DNA of 64,000 bases from assembly GCF_030704685.1 (NCBI RefSeq), contig NZ_JAUZDX010000001.1, positions 248,001 to 312,000 on the forward strand, given 5' to 3'. Made by a program: the position numbers and the translations under genes. Of the stretch, positions 1 through 8,919 are shown in pieces (positions within the stretch are counted from its first letter, which is position 1; each line of letters starts with the position of its first letter). This DNA comes from Acidovorax sp. A1169. Its GTDB lineage: Bacteria > Pseudomonadota > Gammaproteobacteria > Burkholderiales > Burkholderiaceae_C. The notes below the pieces were generated by a model. The model was not told the origin of the DNA. It did no database searches and worked only from the letters and a program-made list of their open reading frames with translations.

Positions 1-12
1 ACTGGGGTCAAT

Positions 13-45
13 CTGTACTGGTCACCGCTGGCCATGCCAGTACAG
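13..45. promoter_or_regulatory. Inverted repeat, candidate MocR operator
   Basis: CTGTACTGG at 13-21 is repeated in inverse as CCAGTACAG at 37-45, centre spacing 15 bases, just ahead of the MocR-type regulator gene. MocR proteins are known to bind sites near their own gene or a divergent neighbour, so this is a plausible operator. The left neighbour lies outside the window, so the target cannot be seen. Confidence 0.45.
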
Positions 46-54
46 AATGAAACC

Positions 55-1506
55 ATGGACGCCGTGGAAACCACCCCCCTCTACCTGCAGATCGCGGCCC
101 AGCTGGCCGAGCTGGTGCGCAACGGCACCCTGGCGCGTGGCGAGAAGATGCCCTCGGTGCGCGAACTGGCGCGCCAGCGCGGCGTGGCCCAGAGCACGGT
201 GGTGCAGGCCTATCACTGGCTGGAGGATGCGCGGCTGATCACGGCCCGTCCGCGCTCCGGCTTCTTTGTGGCGGCGCGCCCGGTCAACCTGCCCGAGCCC
301 ACCACCCCACGCCCGCTGCGCCGCCCGCGCGAAGTGTCGGTGGACTGGCTGGGCCAGCGCATCATGGGCCGTGCCCAGCCGGTGGACATGCTCTCCTTCA
401 GCAGCGGTACGCCGGGGCCCGACATGCTCAACCCCGACCGCGTGCGCCGCGCCGTGGTGCGATCCGTGCAGCGCAACCGCCAGCTGCTGTGCACCTACCC
501 GTCCTCCGCCGGGCAGGACGAGGCGCGGCGCGCCCTGGCGCGTTATGCGGTGGGCCTGGGCTGCAGCCTGGACCCCGAGAACATCGTGATCACTGGCGGC
601 TGCATGGACAGCATCGCCCTGTGCCTGCGCGCCGTCACCCAGCCGGGCGACGTGGTGGCACTGGAGTCGCCTACGCATTTCTCCTTCCTCGAAGTGCTGC
701 AGGGCCTGCACCTCAAGGCGCTGGAGATCCCCACCCACCCGCGCCACGGCATCTCGCTCGATGCGCTGCAGCTGGCGCTCGATACCCAGCCCGTGAAGGC
801 CCTGATGGTGGTGCCCACGTTGAGCAACCCGCTGGGCAGTTGCATGCCCCAGCCCGAGCGCCGGCGCTTGGCGCAGATGGCCTCGCGCCACGGCATGGCG
901 GTGATCGAGGACGCGATCTACGCCGACCTGGCCGAGTCGGACGAGATGCGCCGCACCGTCAAGTCCTACGACACCACAGGCCATGTGATGCTCTGCGACT
1001 CGTTCTCCAAGACGCTGGCCCCCGGCCTGCGCCTGGGCTGGGTCGAGGCCGGGCGCTGGACGGAGCAGCTGCGCAGCATCAAGGACATGCAGGCCGGTGG
1101 TCAGTCGGCCGTGCTGGAGCTGGCGCTGGCCGACCTCATCAACCAGAGTGGCCATGCGGCCGCCATGCGCCAGCTGCGCGCGGCCGCGGCGGCCCGGCTC
1201 GACGAGGTGCGCCACACCATCGGCGCGCACTTTCCACCGGGTACGCGGGTCAGCGACCCGCCCGGCGGCATGCTGCTGTGGGTGGAGCTGCCTCGCGCGC
1301 TCGACTCGGTGCAGCTGCACGAGGCCTGCCTGGCCGAGCACATCCTGATTGCGCCCGGCACCGTGTTCAGCGCCAGCGGGCGTTTTCGCAACTGCCTGCG
1401 CATCGGCGTGGGCGGCGACTGGACCCCTGCGCATCTGGTGGCCCTGCGCACCGTGGGCGAGATGGCCTGCCGCGTGCTGGAGGCCAGCGGCCGTAAAGTA
1501 GCCTGA
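55..1506 (+). CDS. MocR-family transcriptional regulator (GntR HTH plus aminotransferase-like domain)
   Basis: About 483 residues. The N-terminus carries a GntR-type winged helix (LYLQIAAQLAELVRNGTL, then KMPSVRELARQ), and the remainder is a fold-type I aminotransferase domain. The SFSKTLAPG motif supplies the PLP-binding lysine (about residue 319). Such proteins are PLP-sensing transcription factors rather than working aminotransferases, typically controlling vitamin B6, amino-acid or transporter genes. An in-frame ATG at 34 would lie inside the loop of the inverted repeat 13-45; the ATG at 55 leaves that repeat upstream as an operator and begins at the usual family N-terminus, so I prefer it. 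Neither start has a strong ribosome site. The gene precedes the toxin-antitoxin module by 50 bases, on the same strand as the his genes; its target is unknown. Confidence 0.88.
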   Translation: MDAVETTPLYLQIAAQLAELVRNGTLARGEKMPSVRELARQRGVAQSTVVQAYHWLEDARLITARPRSGFFVAARPVNLPEPTTPRPLRRPREVSVDWLGQRIMGRAQPVDMLSFSSGTPGPDMLNPDRVRRAVVRSVQRNRQLLCTYPSSAGQDEARRALARYAVGLGCSLDPENIVITGGCMDSIALCLRAVTQPGDVVALESPTHFSFLEVLQGLHLKALEIPTHPRHGISLDALQLALDTQPVKALMVVPTLSNPLGSCMPQPERRRLAQMASRHGMAVIEDAIYADLAESDEMRRTVKSYDTTGHVMLCDSFSKTLAPGLRLGWVEAGRWTEQLRSIKDMQAGGQSAVLELALADLINQSGHAAAMRQLRAAAAARLDEVRHTIGAHFPPGTRVSDPPGGMLLWVELPRALDSVQLHEACLAEHILIAPGTVFSASGRFRNCLRIGVGGDWTPAHLVALRTVGEMACRVLEASGRKVA

Positions 1507-1513
1507 ATTTTTC

Positions 1514-1549
1514 ACACGAACTTCGTGGAACACGAAGTTCGTGTAATAT
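1514..1549 (+). promoter_or_regulatory. Toxin-antitoxin operator-promoter: twin palindrome with -10 box
   Basis: Two copies of CACGAANTTCGTG stand at 1515-1527 and 1531-1543. Together they form one perfect inverted repeat with 14-base arms (1514-1527 and 1531-1544) and a 3-base centre. A -10-like TAATAT follows at 1544-1549, overlapping the right arm, and the antitoxin ATG is only 7 bases further on. The arrangement fits autoregulation by a dimeric ribbon-helix-helix antitoxin whose binding would cover the promoter. No good -35 box is evident. Confidence 0.7.
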
Positions 1550-1556
1550 TGCTCCC

Positions 1557-1781
1557 ATGAAAAACGTCACCATCACCATGGACGACGCCGCCGCCGAATG
1601 GGTGCGCATCGAAGCCGCCAAGCGCGGCAGCAGCGTGTCGCGCCTGGTGGGTGAGTGGCTGGCCGAGAAGATGCGCCAGGAAGATGCCTATGCCCAGGCC
1701 ATGCGCGAGGCGCTGGGATTCGAGAGCTGGGGGGCCTCGAGTGGCCCCTATGTGCCGCGCGAGATTCTGTTCAAGCGATGA
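1557..1781 (+). CDS. Antitoxin of a PIN-domain toxin-antitoxin pair, ribbon-helix-helix type
   Basis: 74 residues. The start MKNVTITMDD followed by two helices (AAEWVRIEAAKRG, then SVSRLVGEWLAEKM) is the ribbon-helix-helix DNA-binding pattern of CopG/VapB-like antitoxins; the C-terminal third would wrap the toxin. It is followed directly by a PIN-domain gene, with ATG and TGA overlapping (1778-1781), as in VapBC-type operons. The twin palindrome at 1514-1544 is its likely binding site. There is no Shine-Dalgarno sequence and a -10-like box lies 7 bases before the ATG, so the mRNA may be leaderless. Family assignment is by pattern, not by search. Confidence 0.8.
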   Translation: MKNVTITMDDAAAEWVRIEAAKRGSSVSRLVGEWLAEKMRQEDAYAQAMREALGFESWGASSGPYVPREILFKR

Positions 1782-2233
1782 GTACCACCGTCCCTCTCTT
1801 TGTCGACACCGAGTTGCTGCTCGCCAGCGTGGACGACCGCGACCCGGCGCGCCAGGCGCAAGCCCGCGAGTGGCTCGGCTTCTGCTGGCAGACGCGCAGC
1901 GGCCGCATCAGCTCGCAGGTGCTCAACGAGCTGTACAACCAGGCCATCCAGCGCTTCGAGGGTCCGCGCACTGTGCCGCTGGTGCGCGCCCAGGTGCGCC
2001 GCCTGCGCGTGTGGCTGCCGCCGCACCTCGATGCCTACACCGTGGACGGCGCCTGGGACCTGCAGGACCGCTACGGTCTGGGCTACTGGGATGCGCTCAT
2101 CGTCTCCTCGGCCCACCAGCAGGGCTGCCGCTACCTGCTCACCGAAGCCCTGCCGCACGACCAAGTGCTGGACGCTGTGCGCTGCATCAACCCCTTTCTT
2201 GTCGCCCCCCACGACCTGGATACCGCAGAATGA
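1778..2233 (+). CDS. PIN-domain ribonuclease toxin (VapC-like), possibly weakened
   Basis: 151 residues, the usual size of a PIN toxin. Acidic metal-site residues are visible at D10 (LFVDTE), E51 (VLNELYNQ) and D105 (YWDALIVSSA). PIN toxins of this group end with a motif like LLTEDLxxG; here it reads LLTEALPHDQ, so the expected aspartate at position 124 is alanine (codon GCC at 2147-2149). That could reduce or abolish RNase activity. The gene overlaps the antitoxin by 4 bases at its start and hisC by 4 bases at its end (ATGA, 2230-2233), so hisC is probably translationally coupled to it. Cellular target unknown; VapC toxins usually cleave tRNA or rRNA. Confidence 0.82.
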   Translation: MSTTVPLFVDTELLLASVDDRDPARQAQAREWLGFCWQTRSGRISSQVLNELYNQAIQRFEGPRTVPLVRAQVRRLRVWLPPHLDAYTVDGAWDLQDRYGLGYWDALIVSSAHQQGCRYLLTEALPHDQVLDAVRCINPFLVAPHDLDTAE

Positions 2234-3342
2234 CCACCATTGCCCCGCCCTTGGCCGCCCTGAACCGCATCCGTGCCGACGTTCGCGCCATGCACGCCTA
2301 TGGCGTGCAGCCGTCCACCGGCATGCTCAAGATGGATGCGATGGAGAACCCGTTTCGCCTGCCGGCCCACCTGCAGGCCGCGCTGGGCCAGCGCCTGGGC
2401 GCGCTGGCGCTGAACCGCTACCCCGGCGAGCGTCTGAACGACCTGAAGGCCGCGCTGGCGAAGTACGCCGGCATGCCCGAGGGCCATGGCATCGTGCTGG
2501 GCAACGGCTCGGACGAGCTCATCACCCTGCTGGCCCTGGCCTGCGCCCAGCCGGGCGAGCGCGCCACCATGCTGGCGCCCATGCCCGGCTTTGTGATGTA
2601 CCCGCTGAGCGCACAGCTGCAGGGCCTGGATTTCGTGGGCGTGCCGCTCACGCCCGATTTCGAGCTCGACGAGCCCGCCATGCTGGCCGCCATTGCCCAG
2701 CACCGCCCGTCCATCACCTACATCGCATACCCCAACAACCCCACGGCCACGCTGTGGGATGAGGGCGCGGTGCAGCGCATCATCGACGCCGTGGGCGCGC
2801 AGGGCGGTTTTGTGGTGATGGACGAGGCCTACCAGCCCTTCGCCAGCCGCACCTGGATCGACCGCATGCGCGCCGAACCGGCGCGCAACGCCCATGTGCT
2901 GCTCATGCGCACGCTCAGCAAGTTCGGCCTGGCCGGGGTGCGCCTGGGCTACCTCATCGCGCCGGCGGCCGTGACCACCGAGATCGACAAGGTGCGCCCG
3001 CCCTACAACGTGAGCGTGCTCAACTGCGAGGCAGCGCTGTTCGCGCTGGAGCATGCCGATGTGTTCGCCGACCAGGCGGCCGAGCTGCGCGCCCAGCGCA
3101 CACTGCTGGTGCAGGCCCTCAAGGCCCTGCCGGGCATCGAAAAGTGCTGGGACAGCGAGGCCAACATGGTGCTTGTGCGTGTGGCCGATTCCGCCACAAC
3201 CTGCGAGGGCATGAAAAAGCGCAAGGTCCTCGTCAAGAACGTTTCTACAATGCACCCCATGCTGGTGAACTGCCTGCGCCTCACGGTGGGCAACGCCGAC
3301 GACAACGCGCAGATGCTTGCTGCGCTCCAAGCCTCCCTATGA
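2230..3342 (+). CDS. hisC: Histidinol-phosphate aminotransferase
   Basis: 370 residues, a fold-type I PLP enzyme that converts imidazole acetol-phosphate and glutamate to histidinol phosphate. [10 protein letters not shown] and the Schiff-base lysine K231 in [14 protein letters not shown] are the diagnostic motifs. The start codon overlaps the toxin stop and the stop overlaps the hisB start (ATGA, 3339-3342). The gene therefore sits inside a chain of three 4-base overlaps running from antitoxin to hisB. hisG and hisD, often upstream, are not between the window edge and this gene. Confidence 0.95.
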   Translation: MTTIAPPLAALNRIRADVRAMHAYGVQPSTGMLKMDAMENPFRLPAHLQAALGQRLGALALNRYPGERLNDLKAALAKYAGMPEGHGIVLGNGSDELITLLALACAQPGERATMLAPMPGFVMYPLSAQLQGLDFVGVPLTPDFELDEPAMLAAIAQHRPSITYIAYPNNPTATLWDEGAVQRIIDAVGAQGGFVVMDEAYQPFASRTWIDRMRAEPARNAHVLLMRTLSKFGLAGVRLGYLIAPAAVTTEIDKVRPPYNVSVLNCEAALFALEHADVFADQAAELRAQRTLLVQALKALPGIEKCWDSEANMVLVRVADSATTCEGMKKRKVLVKNVSTMHPMLVNCLRLTVGNADDNAQMLAALQASL

Positions 3343-3974
3343 CTTCTTCTGCACTCGTAACCTCCGCCTCGACCGATCCCCAGGCCGACCGCACCGCCGA
3401 GGTCAGCCGCAACACCGCCGAGACGCACATCACTGTGCGCATCAACCTCGACGGCACCGGCCAGGCCAAGCTGCACACCGGCATCGGCTTTTTCGACCAC
3501 ATGCTCGAACAGATCGCCCGCCACGGGCTGATCGACCTGGAGGTCGACTGCGACGGCGACCTGCACATCGACGGCCACCACACGGTGGAAGACGTGGGCA
3601 TCACCCTGGGCCAAGCCTTCGCGCGCGCCGTGGGCGACAAGAAGGGCATCACCCGCTACGGCCATGCCTATGTGCCGCTGGACGAGGCGCTGAGCCGCGT
3701 GGTGGTCGATTTCTCGGGCCGCCCCGGGCTGCACCTGCACATCCCGTTCACGGCGGGCAGCATCGGCGGCTTCGACACGCAGCTCACCTACGAATTCTTC
3801 CAGGGCTTCGTGAACCACGCGGGTGTGACGCTGCACATCGACAACCTCAAGGGCATCAATGCGCACCACCAGTGCGAAACGGTGTTCAAGGCTTTTGCCC
3901 GCGCGCTGCGCTCGGCCCTCACGCGCGACCCGCGCGCCGCCGGCACCATTCCGTCCACCAAGGGCAGTCTCTGA
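3339..3974 (+). CDS. hisB: Imidazoleglycerol-phosphate dehydratase
   Basis: 211 residues, the monofunctional dehydratase form without the phosphatase domain found in enterobacteria. The manganese-binding histidine motifs are clear: [15 protein letters not shown], the DGHHTVED block, and the mirrored [14 protein letters not shown] and [12 protein letters not shown] in the second half of the internally duplicated fold. It dehydrates imidazole glycerol phosphate to imidazole acetol-phosphate. The N-terminal 20 residues ([15 protein letters not shown]) are variable. The start overlaps the hisC stop by 4 bases. A 54-base gap separates it from hisH. Confidence 0.95.
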   Translation: MTSSALVTSASTDPQADRTAEVSRNTAETHITVRINLDGTGQAKLHTGIGFFDHMLEQIARHGLIDLEVDCDGDLHIDGHHTVEDVGITLGQAFARAVGDKKGITRYGHAYVPLDEALSRVVVDFSGRPGLHLHIPFTAGSIGGFDTQLTYEFFQGFVNHAGVTLHIDNLKGINAHHQCETVFKAFARALRSALTRDPRAAGTIPSTKGSL

Positions 3975-3983
3975 TTCCCACAC

Positions 3984-4030
3984 GCTGAAAAAAGGCCGCT
4001 ACCGATTTTTCGCCAAGCGCCGATAGCTAT
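3984..4030. repeat. Possible degenerate copy of a Comamonadaceae interspersed palindrome
   Basis: The hisB-hisH gap reads AAAAAAGGCCGCTA, then a T-rich middle, then CCAAGCGCCGATAGCTAT. From memory, this resembles the short palindromic intergenic repeat of Comamonadaceae genomes built around GGCCGCTAGCGC and GCGCTAGCAGCTAT. The copy is eroded, and its right end runs into the hisH start codon. Family membership is inference and needs a genome-wide comparison. Confidence 0.35.
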
Positions 4031-4697
4031 GAATATGGAAGCAAAAACCGTCGCCGTGGTTGATTACGGCATGGGCAACCTGCGCTCGGTGTCGCAGGCC
4101 GTGCAGGCTGCGGCAGAGGGCTCGGGCTGGACCGTGGTCGTCACCTCGCGCCCTGAAGAGGTGCGCGCCGCACAGCGCATCGTGCTGCCGGGGCAAGGAG
4201 CCATGCCCGACTGCATGCGCGAGTTGCGCGATTCGGGCCTGCAGCAGTCGGTGCTCGAAGCGGCTGCCAGCAAACCGATGTTCGGCGTGTGCGTGGGCAT
4301 GCAGATGCTGCTGGACCACAGCGCCGAGGGCGACACGCCCGGACTGTCGCTGATCCCTGGCGAGGTGCGCAAGTTCGACCTCGCCGGCCGCACCCAGCCG
4401 GATGGCAGCCGTTTCAAGGTGCCGCAGATGGGCTGGAACCAGGTGCGCCAGGTGGCGCACGGCGGTGCGGCACATCCGGTATGGGCCGGTGTGCCTGACG
4501 GCAGCTACTTCTATTTTGTGCACAGTTTCTATGCCCGGCCGCAGAATCCAGCGCACTGCGCGGGCGAGGCCGACTACGGCGGTGTGATCGCCGCAGCGAT
4601 TGCACGCGATAATATTTTTGCCACGCAGTTCCACCCCGAGAAAAGTGCGGAGCACGGCCTGGCGCTGTACCGCAATTTCCTGCACTGGAACCCCTGA
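4029..4697 (+). CDS. hisH: Imidazole glycerol phosphate synthase, glutaminase subunit
   Basis: 222 residues, a class I glutamine amidotransferase. The triad is C88 (GVCVGMQML), H202 and E204 (FHPEKS). It hydrolyses glutamine and passes ammonia to HisF in the heterodimer that makes IGP and AICAR. The nominal start [14 protein letters not shown] has a second in-frame ATG two codons later (4035); either is possible and neither has a strong ribosome site. The upstream end of the gene abuts the repeat-like gap after hisB. Confidence 0.94.
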   Translation: MNMEAKTVAVVDYGMGNLRSVSQAVQAAAEGSGWTVVVTSRPEEVRAAQRIVLPGQGAMPDCMRELRDSGLQQSVLEAAASKPMFGVCVGMQMLLDHSAEGDTPGLSLIPGEVRKFDLAGRTQPDGSRFKVPQMGWNQVRQVAHGGAAHPVWAGVPDGSYFYFVHSFYARPQNPAHCAGEADYGGVIAAAIARDNIFATQFHPEKSAEHGLALYRNFLHWNP

Positions 4698-4760
4698 GTC
4701 TTTATTTTCCAACCCTGTTCGGGCCGAGCCCGGCCTCGCCCTTTTTCACCCGAACCCACC

Positions 4761-5501
4761 ATGCTGCTCATTCCCGCCATCGACCTCAAGGACGGCCACT
4801 GCGTACGCCTCAAGCAAGGCGACATGGACCAATCCACCACCTTCGGTGAAGACCCTGCCGCCATGGCGCGCAAGTGGTTGGAGGCCGGCGCACGCCGTCT
4901 GCACCTGGTGGACCTGAACGGCGCCTTTGCCGGCGTGCCCAAGAACTTCACCGCGATCAAGTCCATCCTCCAGGAAGTGGGCGAGGACATCCCGGTGCAG
5001 CTCGGTGGCGGCATCCGTGACCTGGACACCATCGAAAAGTACATCGACGGCGGCCTGCGCTATGTGATCATCGGCACGGCGGCGGTGAAGAACCCCGGCT
5101 TCCTCAAGGACGCCTGCAGCGCCTTCGGCGGCCACATCATCGTCGGCCTCGATGCCAAGGACGGCAAGGTCGCCACCGATGGCTGGAGCAAGCTCACGGG
5201 CCACGAGGTGGTGGACCTGGCCAAGAAGTTCGAGGACTGGGGCGTCGAGTCCATCATCTACACCGACATCGGCCGCGACGGCATGCTCTCGGGCATCAAC
5301 ATCGAAGCCACCGTCAAGCTCGCGCAGTCGCTGAGCATTCCGGTGATCGCCTCGGGCGGCCTGTCGAACATGGCCGACATCGAGAAGCTCTGCGCCGTCG
5401 AAGGCGAGGGCGTGGAAGGCGTGATCTGCGGGCGCGCCATCTACAGCGGCGACCTCGATTTCGCGGCAGCGCAGGCGCGTGCCGATGAGCTCAATGGCTG
5501 A
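4761..5501 (+). CDS. hisA: ProFAR isomerase (phosphoribosylformimino-AICAR-phosphate isomerase)
   Basis: 246 residues, a TIM barrel. [21 protein letters not shown] contains the catalytic first aspartate, and the second-half repeats [12 protein letters not shown] and [12 protein letters not shown] supply the second aspartate and a phosphate site. It opens the ribose ring of ProFAR to PRFAR, the step before HisHF. A small G/C hairpin (CGGGC-CGA-GCCCG, 4720-4732) followed by a short T run lies in the 63-base gap before it and could slow transcription, but the gene is clearly part of the his operon. Confidence 0.95.
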   Translation: MLLIPAIDLKDGHCVRLKQGDMDQSTTFGEDPAAMARKWLEAGARRLHLVDLNGAFAGVPKNFTAIKSILQEVGEDIPVQLGGGIRDLDTIEKYIDGGLRYVIIGTAAVKNPGFLKDACSAFGGHIIVGLDAKDGKVATDGWSKLTGHEVVDLAKKFEDWGVESIIYTDIGRDGMLSGINIEATVKLAQSLSIPVIASGGLSNMADIEKLCAVEGEGVEGVICGRAIYSGDLDFAAAQARADELNG

Positions 5502-5538
5502 CGCGTAAAGCGCGCCCCAACGACTACCTTTGACTGCC

Positions 5539-6338
<800 letters not shown>

Positions 6339-6339
<1 letters not shown>

Positions 6340-6920
6340 TGAGGGGCTCCCTGCGGGCTCTGGCCGCTGCCATGGCCCTGTGCGCCGGCTTTGCCGCCAT
6401 GCCAGCCGCAGCACAGCAGGTGCCGGCGCCGTCCTATGCGCGCGGCTATTTCGACCGCATTCCCTGCGTGGACCGCATCGGTCGTTGCTTTGACGCGACC
6501 ATCGGCGGCAAGGCGGTGCAGGTGATTGCCGACAAGGCCGAGTACGAAAAGCTCAAGGCCCTCCTGGCCGAGCTCAACGACAACGTGCGCGAGGTCTACT
6601 GGATCGTGCGCGAGCCGGTGGACGGCAAGGTGGCGCTTGACGTGCTTACCCGCCCCAACGCCATGGGCCTGCCCCACGTGGGCGAAGAAAAGGAAGAGCC
6701 CGACGTCACGATCTACGGGCTTGATGGCCAGGATCTGGAGAGTGAGACCGAAATGGTGGCGCAGCAGAGCGTGCGCATCAACGGCCAGCCCGTGGTCACA
6801 CAGCAGGAGACGCTGACGCAGGACTTCCTGCCGCCCGGCCGCTACGTGATCGCCATCAAGTACCTGGGCCGCAAGAACTGGGACCGCAAGCGGGTCTTCC
6901 TGACGGTGGCCAAGCCCTGA
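6339..6920 (+). CDS. Exported protein of unknown function
   Basis: 193 residues that I do not recognise. The N-terminus is a clear Sec signal peptide (SLRALAAAMALCAGFAAM, cleavage near AAAQQ), so the mature protein should be periplasmic or secreted. The mature part has two cysteines close together (IPCVDRIGRCFD), a charged middle and a C-terminal segment rich in beta-strand character (LPPGRYVIAIKYLGRKNW). The start codon overlaps the hisF stop by one base, implying coupled translation with hisF despite no evident link to histidine. It is the first gene of the block separating hisF from hisI. Confidence 0.7.
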
Positions 6921-6932
6921 AACCCTGAACGG

Positions 6933-8906
6933 TCAGGGTGCGGGCCAGCGCGAGTGCCTGAACCCCTCCGCCAAAGGGGGCGGGCCCTGCAGCGGCAGCC
7001 ATAGCTGCACCACCGTGCCGCCCCTGGCCCCCAGCACGATCCGCGCATGGCCGCCCAACTGCCGTGCGCGCTCCTCGATGTGGCCCAGTCCGCGGCCCTG
7101 GTGCCCATCCGGCCGGGCCTGCAGCCCGCGCCCGTCGTCCTCGATCTGCACGCACACCCCCGGCCCTGCGTCCAGTCTGGCCGACAGCGTGACGTTGGCC
7201 GCCCCGGAGTGCTTGACCACGTTGGCCAGTGCCTCCTGCACGATGCGCAGCACGTGCAGCGCCGCGGGGGCATCCAGCCAGGGCAGCGGCGGCAGGTCGT
7301 CCATGTGCCAGTGCAGGGTGATGCCGCCCTGCGCCAGCCGGTGGCCCACGCGCTGGCGAAGGGTGGCCAGCAGAGTGGTCAGGTCCTGGTCGATGGGCTC
7401 CATGGAGTCGATGGTCAGGCGCAGGTCTTCCAGGCAGTCGCGCAGCACCTGCGCCACCTCGGGCTGCGACAGGCGGCCCTGCTCGATCTGGCCGAGCGAT
7501 GACACCAGCATGGCGCCCAGGCCATCGTGCATGTCGCGCGTGAGCCGCTGGCGCTCTGTCAGCCGCACGCGCTCGTTCTCCACCTCGGCCAGCAGGGCAA
7601 AATTGCCTTGCAGCGCGCGCTGCTGTTCCGAGAGCTTGTCCTGCAGCACCTGGGCCGCGCCTTCCGCGTGCTCCAGCGCGCCGATGTAGCGGCGGTTCAC
7701 GGCGTACAGGAAGGCGCCCAGCACCAGCACCATGGCGTAGGGCATGAGGTACAGGCTCTCGGGCGATATGCGCAGCTGCAGCAGCGCCAGGTCGTGTACG
7801 CCCAGGCCCAGGCAGATGCACAGCGCCAGCGCCAGCACCCGCAGTTCGCGGCTGCCGCGCCAGGCCGACCCGGCGATGAGCAGGGTCACGCCCATCGCCA
7901 CCAGGGTGTTGGCGGTATGCAGCAGCAGCGGCGTATCCAGGGCCCAGGGCAGCACTGGCATGGACACGGCCGAGATCAGGAGAGCGAAGCCCAGCAGCAG
8001 GCGTTCTACCCAAGGGAAGCGGCGCGTGGCAAAACGCAGCGAAAACAGATAGACCAGCAGCATGACCCAGGTCATCGAGGCATCGGTGGCCCACCAGAAC
8101 CAGCGCAGTGCGTCGAGGTTCTGCGGCAGATCGATGCCGTAGTGCAGGTTGCGAAACCACCAAGCCAGCGATGCCAGGCCGAAGTACAGGTAGGCCGTGT
8201 CCTTGCGGCGACGCCACCAGAACGCCAGCGAGAACAGCCCGAGCATGACGAGCGTGGTGCTGGCTGCCAGGGGAACGGTGACGACCCAGCGCTGGCGCGC
8301 CGACCACAGGCCCTGAATCTCGGGCTCAGGCCCCATCCACAGCCGGCTCAGGGCATAGCTGCCATCGGCGCGCGGCGGCAGCGCGAGGAACAGCCGGCAA
8401 CTGCCGTTCGGTTGCGAGGCGGCGCTGGGCAGCCTCAGCAGGATGGGCTGGTTCCACTGCGAGGGCCATGCCGGGCTGTTGTCCAGCAACTGCCGCGTGC
8501 CCTGCGCGGTGCGCATCCAGACCTGCAGCGGGCCGCCGTTGACGCGCGGCAGGTAAAGGGCCAGGGTTTCCTGCGCCACGGGTGCCGGGCATGCCATGCG
8601 GTACCAGACGGTGGGCAGGGGCAGGTTGACGGCAGCGCGGGTGGTGGGGTCGCGCCGCACCGCCTGTGGCAGGTCAACCGGCTGCCATGCGCCTTGCGCA
8701 GCGTCCGCCGGCGGACCGATGGAGGGCTCCGCCCCCGGCGCCTGCACCCAGTGCTCCACGCGCGTGACGGCCATGGTTTCGGCAGTCTCGGAGGCGGCCG
8801 TGTTGGCCTGGGCCAGCACGGGGCACAGGACCAGGCTGGTGGCTGCCATCCAGCGCAGGCCCTGTCGGTACATCGGTCTGGTGCGGGGGCGGGCCACGGC
8901 AATCAC
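6933..8906 (-). CDS. Sensor histidine kinase, NarX/UhpB type with 7TM-like sensor
   Basis: 657 residues. A signal-like segment (about 12-35) is followed by a periplasmic domain of about 170 residues and 6-7 membrane helices (about 208-402), the plan of 7TMR-DISM sensors. Then come a coiled coil, a HisKA_3 helix with phospho-acceptor H460 (RDMHDGLG), and a HATPase_c domain (N-box EALANVVKHS, G-box GRGLGHIEERARQ). The annotated GTG start has a TGAAGG ribosome site overlapping the upstream regulator's stop; an ATG at 8873 is the alternative. It is co-transcribed with the response regulator upstream (13-base gap). The stimulus is unknown. Confidence 0.9.
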   Translation of the reverse strand: MIAVARPRTRPMYRQGLRWMAATSLVLCPVLAQANTAASETAETMAVTRVEHWVQAPGAEPSIGPPADAAQGAWQPVDLPQAVRRDPTTRAAVNLPLPTVWYRMACPAPVAQETLALYLPRVNGGPLQVWMRTAQGTRQLLDNSPAWPSQWNQPILLRLPSAASQPNGSCRLFLALPPRADGSYALSRLWMGPEPEIQGLWSARQRWVVTVPLAASTTLVMLGLFSLAFWWRRRKDTAYLYFGLASLAWWFRNLHYGIDLPQNLDALRWFWWATDASMTWVMLLVYLFSLRFATRRFPWVERLLLGFALLISAVSMPVLPWALDTPLLLHTANTLVAMGVTLLIAGSAWRGSRELRVLALALCICLGLGVHDLALLQLRISPESLYLMPYAMVLVLGAFLYAVNRRYIGALEHAEGAAQVLQDKLSEQQRALQGNFALLAEVENERVRLTERQRLTRDMHDGLGAMLVSSLGQIEQGRLSQPEVAQVLRDCLEDLRLTIDSMEPIDQDLTTLLATLRQRVGHRLAQGGITLHWHMDDLPPLPWLDAPAALHVLRIVQEALANVVKHSGAANVTLSARLDAGPGVCVQIEDDGRGLQARPDGHQGRGLGHIEERARQLGGHARIVLGARGGTVVQLWLPLQGPPPLAEGFRHSRWPAP

Positions 8907-8919
8907 GGGGCGGGGGCCT

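Noticed and set aside
22..1533. A 503-codon open frame antisense to the MocR gene
   Set aside because: Composition is Arg/His/Gln/Ala-rich with no domain pattern. It is the expected mirror frame of a G/C-rich coding gene with strong third-position bias.
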